Of a stretch of 64,000 nucleotides of DNA, positions 35,101-50,100 are shown piece by piece. The DNA lies in the NCBI GenBank assembly GCA_023055505.1, contig JALIRH010000048.1:3558166-3622165 (forward strand). Direction: 5' to 3'. The position numbers and the translations under genes are program-made. The notes beneath the pieces were generated by a model. It was not told the origin of the DNA and did not search any database. It was given only the letters and a program-made list of their open reading frames with translations. Within the stretch, counting starts at the first letter, position 1, and each line of letters begins with the position of its first letter. This DNA is from Callipepla californica brunnescens. Its lineage: Eukaryota > Chordata > Aves > Galliformes > Odontophoridae.

Positions 35101-38100
35101 ATGACTTCAAATATGATTTTTTATAATGATCCCCTATCCCCCTAATTCTGCTAGTTCTCAGGCAAAATGGTCCCTTCCCTGCTGAAGATAGGAAACAGTT
35201 TGAAGACTTGAACTGTTTTCACATACACACGGGCAAGTACTGATTGCATGAATTCTGCCAGTGTGAAAGTCACAGAACGGCTTAGATTGGAAGGGACTTT
35301 AAAGACCATTCAGTTCCAATCCCCCTGCTGCAGGCCAGCCACTAGATCAGGATGCCCAGGGCCCAGAGGCATCCAGAGCTTCTCTGGGCAGCCTGTTCCA
35401 CTGCCTCACCGCTTTCTGAGTAGAAAAAAAATAAATCATCCCTGATTTCTTTTTAATACTTATTTCTTCTTGAGCTCTTAATCACCTAAAAAGCATCCAT
35501 TTATCAGCCATGCTTCCCGAATTCCTACCCTTTAAAATTCCGGCCTGTGCTTTTTCTTTAGCAAGTGTACCTAGCAGACATCACCAGCCCTGCAAGATGT
35601 TTGGTCCTGTAGCAAAACAGCTCCAAGCAAAAGTACAATTTCTGCTAGAGACATAACCTTGCAAATACATACACATTAAAGGAGAGAGCTGCAAGCTGTG
35701 CTCAGCACATTCCATTTATAACGATGGCTGACTCAACCAGATAAAATAACCCCAGTAGATTAATTTGCCATGAACAAATTGCTCAGCATAAAATGAACCT
35801 CAAAAGCTATTTAGCTGCTCTGCAGTTGATAAGATGCAGCTGGTTAGAAGGTCTTCTGTAATGAAGACACAGCTTCCGTGAAATTCTTAAAAATACTAAA
35901 ATTTTCTCCCCTCTGATATTTTTCAGGAAGAAACAAAAAAGCCATACCAAAGCATATATTTTCAATTCTTTTCCCACATATTCCTTATGCATACTTATTT
36001 TTAATGAGGCACAGAGAAGTCGGCCTAAGCAAGACCTTCAGGATTTGGCACAGAATAAAGAAACTCATTATATTATACCACACTGTGCAGAAGTCTGTCT
36101 GGTGTAATAATATCAGTTCCAAGGAATCTCACAAATTAAAAACAAGATTGAAATGTGAAACAAAAGACAGATTTATCCCAGGTAAGATTTCTAACGAGTT
36201 TCCTGGGGCTTAATACTGGAAGAAACTTTCAGGCTTAAACTCACAGGCAGTATGTTATAATCGAGATAGTACTGATGTCCTTTGAGTCACTTGTAGACAA
36301 GCAGTCCTTAGACTATTTACCACATTTGGACTACAAATAAAAATACTAAAAATGCTCTCACTGTATTCAGAAACCATTCTAAACACAGGCAGCACAGGAG
36401 GCATAGAAAGTCACATTAACCTTCAGTATTACTCTTCTGCTCTTGAGTAACTGTAGCATTCACCCAGCAATGCTGCTACACCATATCCTTAATTCAGGCT
36501 AACCAAAGGCATTAAGAGAAACCTAGAAACTACCAAAGTATGATCACTTTCAAAAACATTCCCACCCCTTAGAAGACAGTGCCTACTGTTAATAAAATGT
36601 GGAAAATAGTTAAAGCCGCAGTAATATTAGAGGTATGTATTCAGCCATTACACGTAATCACTTCCTCGCTGTACACTGTTACGTAGTACTCATTCTTGCT
36701 GTTTTTTAAGTGCAATAATGTAGTAATAAACTGTTTTACTATAGCTTCAGAAATTAAAAGTATATTAGGGCAGACTGTTTTTCTTTTTTTACAGACCTAT
36801 ACTTGTGAAAGACTTTCAGAAAATAAAGATTAACAGCTACAATGCTATATCCACCTACTCCTTCAAGTTAAGATTTTGTAAATTAGAGGATGGAAAACAC
36901 AAATATTTTAGTAAAAAGGAGCAAATATTTTTGTACAAAGAAAAAAAAAATTGTACTCCTTTTTTTACACAGCAGTTAGAAAGGAAGCAAAATTCACCAC
37001 TTACCAAAGTCTCTGTCACATTCTCATTTGATTGCACGGTAAATGCAGCAGTATCCTAGATAAAGAAGATAAAACAACGAAACAACAGTATTTGACATGG
37101 GATATACCTAGTAAAGACCTGATTTTTTATGGCTTACTTAGCCATAACCATCTGTAACTGAACACAGTATCAGATGGAAAAAAGATAATGTATATAGGTA
37201 TGAATACTAATATTAAAGACCTTCCTTTTTCAAATGCGTGTTCCATGATTAAGTTATTCAAACTAGTGAAGAATCTTTCACTGAATACAGGTGAATTGTA
37301 AGGACTAGTTCTAAGTTACTTGCACATCCTCTTGATTCTGGGCTTTTATTTGAACAGTGCACACACTGCTAAGTAATTAGAGATATTAAGTTTCATATGC
37401 GTTAATAAGGCACAGAAGTGGAGAACAAGTTTTCCAATGTCTTATTCAGAAACTATTAATTTGAAAAATGCATGTTTGTTCCTACTGTGAGGGTGGGGGG
37501 GACACCACATTTTTATTTCACGCCAAGGGGAACATTTTGCCTTAAGAAAGTGGTGGCAACTTTGTATTTTAGCCCTCTGAATACTTTACTAATTTAAAAG
37601 GCCTGTAGCAAAATTAATAAGCACTGAAAGACACATTTTCAGCCTTGCAGACGTTCAACATTTTTTTGGTGTGCATATTTAAAAAAGGGTGGTAAGGCAG
37701 TCTCTGAAAGGCTGCTGGAATTTAAGAAGGCCCCAGATTATCTGCATTATTACCTGGGATGACTGCTCTGGAATTTGAGAGCATAAATGTGGTATCTTCG
37801 TGTACTGCACTGCTGCGATGCCTAACACAGGTTCTCAGCATTATCAGAACAGTAAATAAACAAGCAGAAAGCTCAGATTTAACTCCCAGATTAAAATATA
37901 TTTTATATGAAAACAAAACAGCAGAAATAAGTAAAACTCATTTCATATATAAATACGTAAACACACTGAATGTGTGAAAGCTATGAGGAAGCTATGCTTT
38001 ACAGGACCTTGAGATTATAAGAAAAAATCCCCAAAAGAAAGCAATAAAAATACTAATCTGGTTCTTTTATATGGAAAATAAAAAATTAGTGTTGCTAAGC

Positions 38101-41100
38101 TACTGAGATTTTTCCAATTAAATTCAGTCAGGCCAAGAGTGACAAGAATATTAGCAACCTTCTAGGAACATCTAGGAGTATTTTCTGAGGCCAGACAAGT
38201 TTAGGACTTGTGTCAGCATGACATTATTGTGCAGCTAGTCCTAATCTCTTCCCAACAGAACAGAAAAGAAAACTCTCAAAATTTGCTTATTTCTTACCTG
38301 TGCAAATCCATTAAATGCAGTGCTGGATGCCTAAGTAGAAGTGAATATCAGAACAAGTTATCATTTGTTTACTAAATGAGGACACGGACAGTACATTTTT
38401 ATTTGCAAAACAAAAATAGGCCAGACATAAAAAGTAAAAAAAAAAAAAAAAAAAAGGAAGGGCAAGGCAGTAAGATACTTGATGATCAAGCTATTTGATA
38501 ACAGATTTCACAGGCTTAAAGAAAACACCAAAACAAAAACAGAAAAGCAGAGTGACTTAAATATTTTTACAAAAAGAAAAAAAGAAAAAACTGTAGATGC
38601 ATTTAAAACTATAGATGTGAAGTATAAAAGCTGTGAGACACCATGCGCCTTCACAGCGTGAAGCTTCATTCACCTTTTTGAAATGCATTTTTGTCAGCCT
38701 GCTTCATTACATGGCTGGAGGGCACCACACTATGAACAGTTGCGTGACAAATCTTTTGAAAAAGAATTGCAAGGACTTAGGAGGGGTAGCAGGAAACACA
38801 CAGATGGGTTGGTTTTAAACGACAAGGTTATGCATGACCTAAGGAACTCTTTGTCTAGACTAGGCTACACACTGGGGTAGGTACCTCTTCTTTATCAGCC
38901 TCAATTTCCTGGTACAACAATCCATATCTCCGGTTAGCAATTTCATCTTCAGATAAATCTGAGTTGTTGGTCTCATTGTCTTTAGGACTAGTTGAACTCT
39001 CGGTGCTAGCATTTCGGGAATTTCCCATTTGAAACAGAGCCAAGGGTCTAACTATCTCATTGCCAAGTCCAGTATTGCTAACGCTTGCCTGCTCCCCAGG
39101 CAAGCTTTGTTTTATTGGTTCCTCCTGATTTTTATTGCTTGTGCTTACACCTATTTCTCCCCAGATGCTATCAGTCCCTCCCAGGTCCTGTGTAGACCAC
39201 TTATTGCTAATGCCTAGCCAAGCATTTTCCGTGTTACCTTCCTCTGAGTCTTGCTGGCTGGGGAAAAAGGGCCAATTATCCAGTCCATTGGCTTGGCCAT
39301 CTGACAGATTAGAAAACCCCCAGGAATCATTAGTAACTGTTGGATCCCAGTTTGCCAACCAGGGCTCTGTTTCCAAGGTTTCAGGAACACCACTGCTATG
39401 AGGATGCTCTTCAGTGGCTGCTGCTGCTGCTGCTGCCCTACCTGTCATTTGGTCTTCTCTATTATCTGGGCAAGGATTACCACAGATTATGCTAGCAGCA
39501 CGAGGTGTTTCAGACATTAATGCCCATTCTTGTGGGTACTCTTTGTTAGTAGCAGCTTGACCTTCATTGGTAGCACTACCATTTGGGAGGATGTTGATGC
39601 TACTGTCTTCAGCTTCTTTACCAGACTCTTCTGCACTGAGTAATTCAGTGTCACAAAGAATGTTTCCAGCATTTGTATGGTTCTTTTCTGCATGGTCAGT
39701 GACCTCTGGGTCAATATGTGTCATAACATTTATACCCTCTGCGGATGTATTCTCTCCAGTAACATTGTCAGCTTGGTTTAAGCCATCCTCAAATATTGTT
39801 TCATGGTCCTGATCCCAGATAACATGGACTCTGTCAGGTTCATTGCCAGTGCTTTCTGTAGTTTCACAGCTGTCCACTACTACTTTGTCAGCTTCTTCCA
39901 ACCCTGTGCTCAGCAATGATTTTTCTGAATCTATCTCCTCAGTGACACCTACTCCTCTGAATTCTTTTTCCCTAGGGATTTCTAGATCAACAATACTAGT
40001 TCTTCCAGCTTCCCCATTGCTAACTTCCAACTCATGTAAATTTTCTACCTCAGTGCTGACTGAAGTTTCACACTCTGACTTCGCTAAGCACTTACAAAGC
40101 TCTGCTTCACTACTTCCTTCCATCTCACCACCTTCCTCTTCCATTTCCTCTGTACCTTCTACCTCCTTGTAGTTAACAGCTCCATTCTCTACCTGTTCAT
40201 TTGGCTTGACACCTGCCCACAGAGACTCTTCTTCCTCGTGCTTTTCCTCTTCTTTTTGCACATCACATGGGAGGGGTTTATCCAACAAGCTATCAGTTCC
40301 CAGGATGGCTGTCTCAAAACCAGTTATGTTCTCTAAATGCTGACTGGTTGACACGTCCTCCCATGGGACATTTTTAGCATCCAACAGGTCCTCCAGCGAA
40401 GTCCTCTGGTTTTCATTTTCTGGAGCAGATCCTGGTGCAGCATCCTCCTGCTGACCTATAGCAGGCCAAACACTAGCAGGTAGAGTACCCATGGGTTCGC
40501 TTGAGGTTTGCTCTGCCCCAGGGAAAAGCAAAGAACCGCCTGTAGTAATTTCCTGGCTGACAATGGGTGTGCTAACATCTAGGCCCCAGCTGAGTGAACC
40601 TAGATCAGTTTGGGATCTGTTAACATCTTCTGATGACCCAGTGTTTGGGATTTCCTCCATGACCAGGTTACACAGGGAAAGACTTTTTGAAGAATCAGGC
40701 TTTAAGCAGACAGAAAAGCAAAGAAAAAACACAAGATGAAAAAGATAAAGGCGGACTTGATGAGAAAACACAAGATTTATATTTTAATAGAGCAATTTTA
40801 ATTTAAAGAATGAAAGTGACTAAATTAAGCAGTTTAAGGGAAAGCTATGTGGCTTGCGACATTTGGAGGCAGTAGATTGCAATCTAGAAGAGCAGCACTG
40901 GTAGACAAAACAAAAAACTATATATTACTTCACACCGATTCAAGCATGCCTCTAGAGTGACTGTGATTTTGGGTGTAAGTTTGCTTACCGGCTGCACCAA
41001 TTCAGTTGTTGTCTGTATAGAAGAAAACATTTAAAACAGAGAAAACAATAATACAATTTTTTGTTGTTTTTAGAAGAGCAGATCATTAATTACCTGTTCT

Positions 41101-44100
41101 CTAACTAGCAGCAGTTACCAAACTGGTGTAGGGAAGCAGCAAAGGGACCTTTCCTGCCACTCCAGTGAAGGCTAAAGACAGACTCATGAATTTAAAACCT
41201 CTAGCCACTAGACTACATTAAAAAAGAAGTTCTACAGGTATACTGAGTATTTATCACACCTTGCTTTTCTCTGAGACCCACTGACTTTTTATATCACTGG
41301 TACTCGCAGTAGAAAGGAGGAATCATTCCATGACACAGCAAAAAAGGAAGGAAGCAACACAAGTGGTGGCAGTGGACAGCTTTGGTACTCCATAATGTGC
41401 CATCCAGAGGCATTTACAGTTTCACACATATTATGGCTCAAACCATACAGACAGCTATCTATACCACCACTTTGAAGAGATACAAATGCTGTAAGGAAGA
41501 TCAATGACTATTCTGCATTTAATCTTACAAAAAACACTGTAAAGGTTGAGTAGCTTTTACTTCAAATATTTAGCTGTGAAGCTCAATACTTCCATTTTTG
41601 GTTTGAACTAGAGAAAATAGGAAAATAATTATAATGTAGAATACATACACAATATTAACATGCTACAAGTAAACCTGTAAAAGGAAGGCATAGATAAAGA
41701 TACGTAAATACTAATTTAAAGTTAAAAATTTGAAACAATTCTAGATTATTTTAGCTGGTCTGGATTTTTTGTCAAACTTGAAATTTTGACTAGTCTGCAT
41801 ACATGACTCTTTTCTTTAGACTTCTGTAAACCTTCCCAATAGAAAGAGAAGAGCACTTAATACGTATCACATATGCCATAATGTTCACAAGACAGTGTTG
41901 CATATCTGAATGCACAAGAAGCATTCACAGATTTCTGTGCTAGCTGAATTTCCAAATGGTCAAAAAATGACCTTTCAGGCTGCACGTCAAGTCAACCCAA
42001 CTATCTGTGACACAAAATAAAAAGAAAGCTCTCAAAAATTATCTGTTTTCTTTCTGCAGATTATTGTATTTGATTAGACACCAGGATGTGGAAGGATTGA
42101 TTTCAACAGCTTCTTATAGCAGCAGTTGCTTTTGTAAGCAACTCCAGTTCACTGTATGGTATCTATGAAAAGAACAAGTCAGATTATCTCTTCACTCCCA
42201 ACCTGAGAAATAACAGGTGCCCATTAGGTTCATATCCTACTGGTTAAAGGAACTATGTCTTCAGATAATTAAGAGAGGTATCTAGCATCCATTTCTACAC
42301 TCAAAGAACTATAAAACAGATGTGAAAAAAAGCAGCAAACCTTCAGCCGTAATGACCGTGAAAGTTATTAGCCTAGATTTCTAACACAATTAAGGTTTTG
42401 TAGGCTAAGCAACAGTAATTCTTTTTTTTCTGCCAGTTTTAATAGTTCCCTGGTGGCTTCATATACTTCACAGTGTTTGTTGTGGTCCGTAAATTCTTTA
42501 TCTTGGCTTTTGGGGAAAGCGCTATAAATCTGAGTTGAGAATATTACAAAATCAGATGCACAGAAATATCCCAATTCACAATGATAAATGTCAGTCTTAC
42601 CGTCCACAGATCCCATGGCAATGTCTGAAAAAAGGAGAGAAAAAAAGATGCTTTTAGAAAAATTCTTTTTGTATATTGTGTATTTGACATGCTACATAAC
42701 TAGCATGATAGAAAAACATATAAATACATGTATTCATAATACATATATTTTATATTTGAGCGCATGTGTATATATTTGCAGAATAAAATTGTTGGTTAGG
42801 TAAGGTGAGCAGTGGGTAGGTGGTGGATTGTGGTATTTCCCACTTCAAAGCAGTAGTTCTTTTCCAGAGAACTCATACCACTGGGTATTTGAATGATAAG
42901 TTCATTCTGAACTGGTGACTCAGAATGACGTTCAACAGGTACAGGAATGTCTGCAGGATATCAGCTTTAAGAAGCTTACATAGGTCAGCATTTTTAGCCA
43001 GTTAAGAAATGATTCTGCTTTCCACTGAGAACACGTTATAAAAGTTCTTATACTCAAACTAAAGGTAGGAAAACTGCATACTTTTAGGGGAAAGAAAACA
43101 AGAAGTTTGACCACTATTTTCATTTTCTTGTCCAGTCTGTTAAATACTCAATGACTTTTCAACAGAAGAGACAAACGGACAGATGAAAGCAGAAAAGCAT
43201 GTGTCAGGTCTTTCATATGAATGGTCTGAGATACTTCGAAATACATCTATTACATTCACATCTATATTAAAGTCTGTGAAAAATAAAAAGTAGAGATATT
43301 TAGCAAGTAAAATGTAAATCTTTTTCCTAAAATATTTCCATGTGTTAAATGTTACATCTAACAGTTGTTAATGGAAAGGATTGCTGCATTTATCTTTTCT
43401 TGAGTCTTTTTTTTTTCAGTGACTAAAGAATGGCTCTCTGAACAACCTCTGCTTTCACTTTCACAAATAAAAGACATTAATAAATAATTACTCAGATTTA
43501 CAAAAATTTAACATCCATTTCTCGTTTGGTTTAATTGTGTTAAAGTCCAGGTGTGTGCTTCCTCTGTGTTGGTGTAATTCATAAGAGTGCCTGCTTACTC
43601 TGCCGTAACCTTGTTAGATAAACATTCAAGCTTTAAGGAAAAATAATAGCTCTCCTCTAATAGCCTTAACTGATGCAAACCCCAGACATCCTACTGACTT
43701 CCACGGAAGGAGATTGCTCATTTATCATTTCTTCATTTTTCTTTCAATGCTCACGAGACAAGAAGGAGGGAATATACTGAAGGAAAGGCAAAACAGACCA
43801 CAGCTAGCAAAAGGAGGTGAGGGCCAGCCATGTTTAGAAAGGACACTTCTGAAGCATTCATAGAAACAGAAAAGCAAGTGTGGAAGGACAGACTATGGGC
43901 CCCTTACTTTGATCTGATCACAGAGGCAGAGTAGTGGAGAGAAGTAGTTAAATGATCAATAGGGAAGTCATGCCTGGCCTCCTGAGGCATCATGACCCAG
44001 ACAACTCCTGCCTTCAGTTCACTATTTCAGCATAGCTTTCTGAATGGAAGACATCCACATCTGAGGCAAAACCAGTACACACACAGAAAAAACACTTCAG

Positions 44101-47100
44101 GCTGTCTTAAAAGTCCCTGCACAGGAGTCTCTGAATACTGCAGCCACAGACGTCATTGTGTGTGTGCTCCCATTGCAATGATGCTGTCACATCCTGTGGG
44201 ACTGAAACTAGATTGTAGGGCTATCCTCTCTTTGCTTAAAGACACAGTGTTCTGACTCATCCACACACTTATGTTTTTGACTACTTTTTCTCATGTTTGT
44301 TGAGATGAAAGGTAAAAGAAGAGAGAGATGGAAGGTGCTCAATGAATTCTTTCCATGTACCCAGATGAAACCTTATAATGTACTTTTATACACTTAATTG
44401 TGTTCAGTATTTCATGGCACAATTGAACTGAAAAAAATTTTTTTCAAAATAACAATTAATTCTGCAATCTGTATAGTATGATGTCAAGACAAACATACTC
44501 TGTCACAAAAGTTAATTTTCTGGGAGGTTTAATTTTTCCACTGCTCTCATCAGGTTTATTCGAGAAAGCTGAAAAGTAGAGTTAGAAAAGGCAAAGCTAG
44601 AATTTTCTGTCGCTTCTGAGTGCAGAGATCATTTTTCTTTTCTTTCTTGTTTCCAGAAAACAAGAAAAATAACAGGAATGCACAAAGCCTCTATTATAAT
44701 TCAACACACATAGCAAAGAGCAGTGAGAAACTTAAGCTGACGTTTGGAATGCTGACAGAGCACTGTTTTTCTAACAGTGCATAACCCATTAGAGATCAGT
44801 ACAGATCTCATTATATAACTAGGACTGTATACTAAATAAGAAATTAATTAACTGAGATCAAGGACTTCCTTAGCCTTAAAGCTCCTTGTCTACTTACACC
44901 TTTCCCAGTGCTGCATTACTGAACAGCTTATTAGTCTTCTCATGTCTTGCAGTACAATCTAGGATAGTGATAGCCACGGGGATAATAGGTTTTGCTAACA
45001 ATATGTTAATATTACTTCCTTGTCTTTGTACAATGCAGAGTTCCAGCTCTGCTGTCCAGGGAAACTACCATACTATCAGCCCTTAAAGTAGCAAGGGTGA
45101 GTTCTGGATCTTAAAATAGCGGATTCCAGTTGCTTTAAGAAGAGTCAAAGCAACATTCATATGCACTTTTATTTTATTATTATTTTTTTATATTACTGCG
45201 AGAAACTACCATGGCAAATATTACCATAGAACACATAATTCCTTAACACAACATCCTGCAAGGGAATATTTCATTATTTCACCTTCCATGGGATTAGGTC
45301 TAAAAAAGATTTATGGAAGCAAAACCACTCAGATCATATATTTTGCTTTGCACAGAAACTCCTTCACAGCAAGCAATTGCATGTTGACTCCATGAGACCT
45401 AGGTCCCCTGATAACTCTTTCCAGAAATGAAATGTCAAAGCTGGGTCAGACAAATTCCCAGGAAAAGAGGCATCAGAGGATTATAATATTAACATTAAGA
45501 GTTGTTCTAAAGATGGAGAATAACAGCATGCCAAAGACAAGGCCAACATACCAGCAACCATTCTCATCAACAGACATTTTACCACCTGACTGCTTCCTCC
45601 TCTTTCAGTACATCATCAAGTACTGGGTTAGTGAAGGGGAAAGATATATGACAGACAAGAGCTTCTCAGGAAGGTCAGGTGTTTCAGACACTGTAGACAC
45701 ACTGCTCTTTAGTACACCAGGCAAACCTTTGCTAACAAACATAGGACTCTGAATTATATACGTAGATAAATAATATATATTTCATGTGTATATGAAATAT
45801 GCTGTGCCTGCCTGAAAAGCAAAGAGATACCTGAGACATGGGTGAATGAGTTACACCTGTTGATACAGCTTCTGGCTTGAAAGGGTCAAAATCCAGATCT
45901 AACAAAGATTCTTCTTTCTTAGTTTCAGGAACTTCATTCTGTTAGAAGAGAGAAATAACCCTTGAAAAGCTCATCTCTCAAATGCTGTCCCAGGATATAC
46001 AATATTAAAAGCTCCAAGAAAAAACAAAAAGCAAACAAACAAACAAAAAAACCCAACAAATTTTCAAGCTGCGTTGCAAGCAAGGATGGGAGGAAACCCT
46101 GAAGACTTTCCTGAACTTTTAACCTTATTTGTATGAGCTTCGTTTTTATGATGCCTTTGTTTTCTGCATAGCGCACTTTTTCCTTTTCAGGCTACACAAA
46201 CTGCAGCCCTCTTGAAAAAGTGCCAAGTGTTCACTGTTTGACTGTGAAGGCTGTTTTAAGTGCTTTGAGTCAGACACAAAAATTAAAAACACTGCACAGA
46301 TCGTGTCTTACACTTTAATGTGTGAATCTCTTCCCAAATACAAACATTACTCATAAGTCCATGCAGGAGGACATAAATGCATTTGAATTAAATTTCAGTT
46401 CTGAACATAAATAAGAATTCAAATGTATTGCTGCACTTAGCACTAAACTGTAAGAAACATCTTACGTAACTAACTAAATCTTGGTACCTTGATCTGCTCT
46501 TACAAAACTGGATTACACGTTAGAACCTTTTTTTGTTTAGAATTAATGAATTAACCAAGGCCTCTGAGGTCACTGTTAACATCTATATTGGTTCAGTGGA
46601 CTACAGATCTTTCCCTTTGTAAATTAACATAAGCAAATAATTACCATGCATCAACACAAAATATTATTTTCAATCAGTGTGAAACTATAGCTGAGATTTA
46701 ATCGTCAGAAATGATAAATATTCTGGGCACACAGTTTTAATAAGAAGGCTGCTCTGCCTGCTGCTGGTTGTTCAGTGTTTATTAAAGAGAGAGAAGTTTG
46801 TCTTTGATGTACAGAATATATACGTCGTAATGAAATAGAGTACTATTTTGAAAAGTGTTCAGATCAGAAATGGTACCACTGGAAATGATTTGTACACCTA
46901 CATTCATACGTTATCTCACAAGAGAAAGGTAAAACAGAGCTAAAACAAAACTGCACATAGCCCAGACACCTGCCCCTGACAGGTGGGAAGGGAACAGCAT
47001 GGAGCTGTGTCAGGGGAGTGGCAGCTGAGGGTTAGGGACAGGTGCTTCACTGAGCTGGTGGTTGGGCAGTGGAACAGGCTCCCCAGGGCAGTGATAATGG

Positions 47101-50100
47101 CACCAGGTTGCCAAAGATAAAGGAGCTTTTGATCTATGCTCTTGGACATGGGGTTTGGATTTTGGGCGTTGCTGTGTGGAGCCAGGAGTTGGCCTCAATG
47201 ATCCTTGTGGGTTCCTTCCATCTCAGGATATTCTATGACTCCATGAGACTTCAGGAGAACGGAGTGTAGCTTTGCCTGCCTTATTTTGTATTCTTCCCTT
47301 GGCCTCTGCCTTTGTACACTGGTGACGACAGATAACTGGTATGACCCATTGATGCTGGTGTCATTTTCTCACATTTTGAAAGGTCAAAACCAAAACAACC
47401 CTCCCCACCAGTAGCCCTTGCTATGTCCATTCTCATATGCCTTTCTGATGTGTTCAGATTTCATCACAAATGTCCTTGAGGCATTAAAATCATAGAATCG
47501 CTTCAGCTGGAAGGGACCCTTAAAGGTCATCCAGTCCAACTTCCCTGCAATGAGCAGAGATATCCACAGCTAGATTATGTTGTTCAGAACACCATCCAGC
47601 CTGACCTTGAATGTCTCCAAGGACAAGGCATCCACGACATGTCTGGGCAACCTGTTCCAGGGCCTCACCACCCATACCGTAAAAAACTTCTCCCTTATAT
47701 CCAATCTGAATCTCCCCCCTTTTAGTTTGAAACCATTTCCCTTTATCCTATCACAGCAGACCCTGCTAAAGACAATGCCCCTTCTTTCTTATACCACCCC
47801 CTTAGATACTGAAAGGCCACTCTCAAGTCTCCCCAGAACCTCCTCCAGGCTGAAAAGCCCCAGCTCTCTCATCCTGTCTTCACAGGGGAGGTGTTCCATC
47901 TCCTGGATCTATTTAGTGGCCCTAACATGTTGAGGCTTACACTGCCAACATTATTTACTCCTAAGACAACAATGAAACCAGACAGCAGCCCTTTTCCACA
48001 AGGGCCCAGCAGTGGCTGTGTACTTTCTTCCTAGTATGGGAGCTGCCCTTAATTTGTTAATTGTGTGGGAACTTAATTATAAAAAACTCTTTCTTCCAAA
48101 TATGTAGCTATGGAATAGATGGCAGTACCTTTTTCTCCTCTCCAAGTCACATGCTCAAATTCCCTGAAATATTTTTTTCATTGCTATGTCTATATTCTTG
48201 TGTGTTGGCAAAACAATTAGTACAAAAATAATAATTCATGTGAAAATAAAAATTTATAAACATTCAGCATAAGTTCTGGGTCTGAATATTTCTTCATAGA
48301 CTATCAGACATAACCTCGGATTTCAGAGTTGTAATTACCATAATATGAACGATCTATTATTAAACAACCAGCACAACTGCATGAAGTCTGAGTAACTGAA
48401 TGCAAATTATGAGAACTTATTTTACACAACTCTGGGTTTTGTGGTCGTTTTTGTTTTTTTCTATGAAATTATTTTAGATTTCATAATCTAAAAGTAACAA
48501 ACTAAAAGTCATTCTGATCACTTAGTTGTGTAACTAATGTTCCTATTAATCAAAACCAAACAAATGATTTATCTTGTTGGTGTAGCCTTTTACACCTGCA
48601 AATAGCTGATTAAAAGAGCAAAGTTCCTTTCTTTTTTCTAAGAAACCCTCCCTAAAATAGGTATACATTTTATTATTTTGGTGGAAGAAACAGAGACAAC
48701 CAAGGATGAGATGTTTGGGATTTGAAAAAAGGCATATTAGATTAACTTTCCCTTAGTCATGAAACCTGAATTTATTTAAATTCAGTAGTTGCAATTCATA
48801 ACATTTTTAGTCAAATATCTCACCAGTAAATTTCATTTCTCATTTGAAAACTCATTTTTTTTCCATACACTAGCAATTCTACCCTTTTAGAATGATTATT
48901 CAAGGCCTATTCAAAGATAAAATATTGTCTGTGCACTTTTCAAGTGAGCATGAAAGGATCACTGTGTCCCTGCCTTCTAACAAAACCCTTTGTCTCCCAC
49001 TCTGCTGAGGTCAGCCATATGTCCTTAGCATTGGAGAACAGGTGACTGCAAGTTTGGACCCATACACCATCCTCTGTAGCTTACCTGTGATGGAGTCGTC
49101 ACATTGATTTCTGGGACAAAGTTGTCATCAAAGAGGTTAATGATGTTCTCCTGCTGCAACTCCTTTGTAGGTGTGAGCTTAGGCAATGGAGGAACTGGAG
49201 GACCTTTTCTCAGCTAGACAGACAAGAAAAATATCACAGACTAGTTTGGGGATAAATGAGAGATTTAAAGTAAGTCTAAACCGCTTGAGTTAGGTTTTGT
49301 CTCTGGTACTTCCCCTTAAATGTATGAAAAAAGGCATGGAATCAATGACAAGCATGACTGCTTATCATTAAGTGCCTTGAAGGAAACAATGCACAAAAAA
49401 CAAAACAATTTTTCTATTTTTCAATTAAAATTCAATTAAGAATTCTTAATTTTCAATAAAGAATTCACGCAAAAGCATTTCTTGACTGATTTTTTTCTGC
49501 TGTAATGAGAACACAATGCCATGCACTTTATTTCCTATGCAGCCCACTGTTGGATGAGCAATACTGCACAGAACCAGGTCTTTTCAGCTTTTTTCCTTCT
49601 TAAAATCATTTCAGTGTATCTTTGGGATTTTCTCCCCATCTTCCTGTTGCTACCTTGTAAAGCCTACTTAATGCTAAGAACATACCACCCCTGTGAACCA
49701 CTGCACCTCAAAGTGCTTAGGTCACTAATTCTCTCCAATCTCCACAGATTCATGCGACTGTGACAAACGTATTGCTTGGATTAATACTAATCACCAGATA
49801 TTTTTACAATTCTGTAAAAAAATAAAATAAAATTCCAAAAGAATTCCTCAGATGATGCAACACCAGTAAGACTAAGCAGAGTTTTATCCAACAAACAGCA
49901 CAGTTCACAAGACCAAAGAAAACAGGTGTGCTCACATGCTTTCTAAATGCATAAAAATCAACACAGAAGCTTGGCCCCTTTCTGAAAACATCAGCATCAT
50001 CAACGTATGTCTTGTCTTTCATGTTTTCACGAACTATCATATACAATTTCCATGGTACAGAGGATGCCTTTAATGAAACTGACGATTTCAGTGATACTGG

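Larger units (their letters stand above)
45939..49084 (-). other. AMPH intron with two CR1 elements
   Basis: Holds CR1 fragments in opposite orientations at 46968-47245 and 47487-47932, and an AAAC-type run near 46033-46050. No exon was seen. Confidence 0.6.

Noticed and set aside
45432..45752. 106-codon plus-strand frame in an AMPH intron
   Set aside because: No family resemblance or splice support; a chance frame.
47577..47933. 118-codon plus-strand frame
   Set aside because: It lies wholly inside an antisense CR1 element; the frame comes from the repeat.
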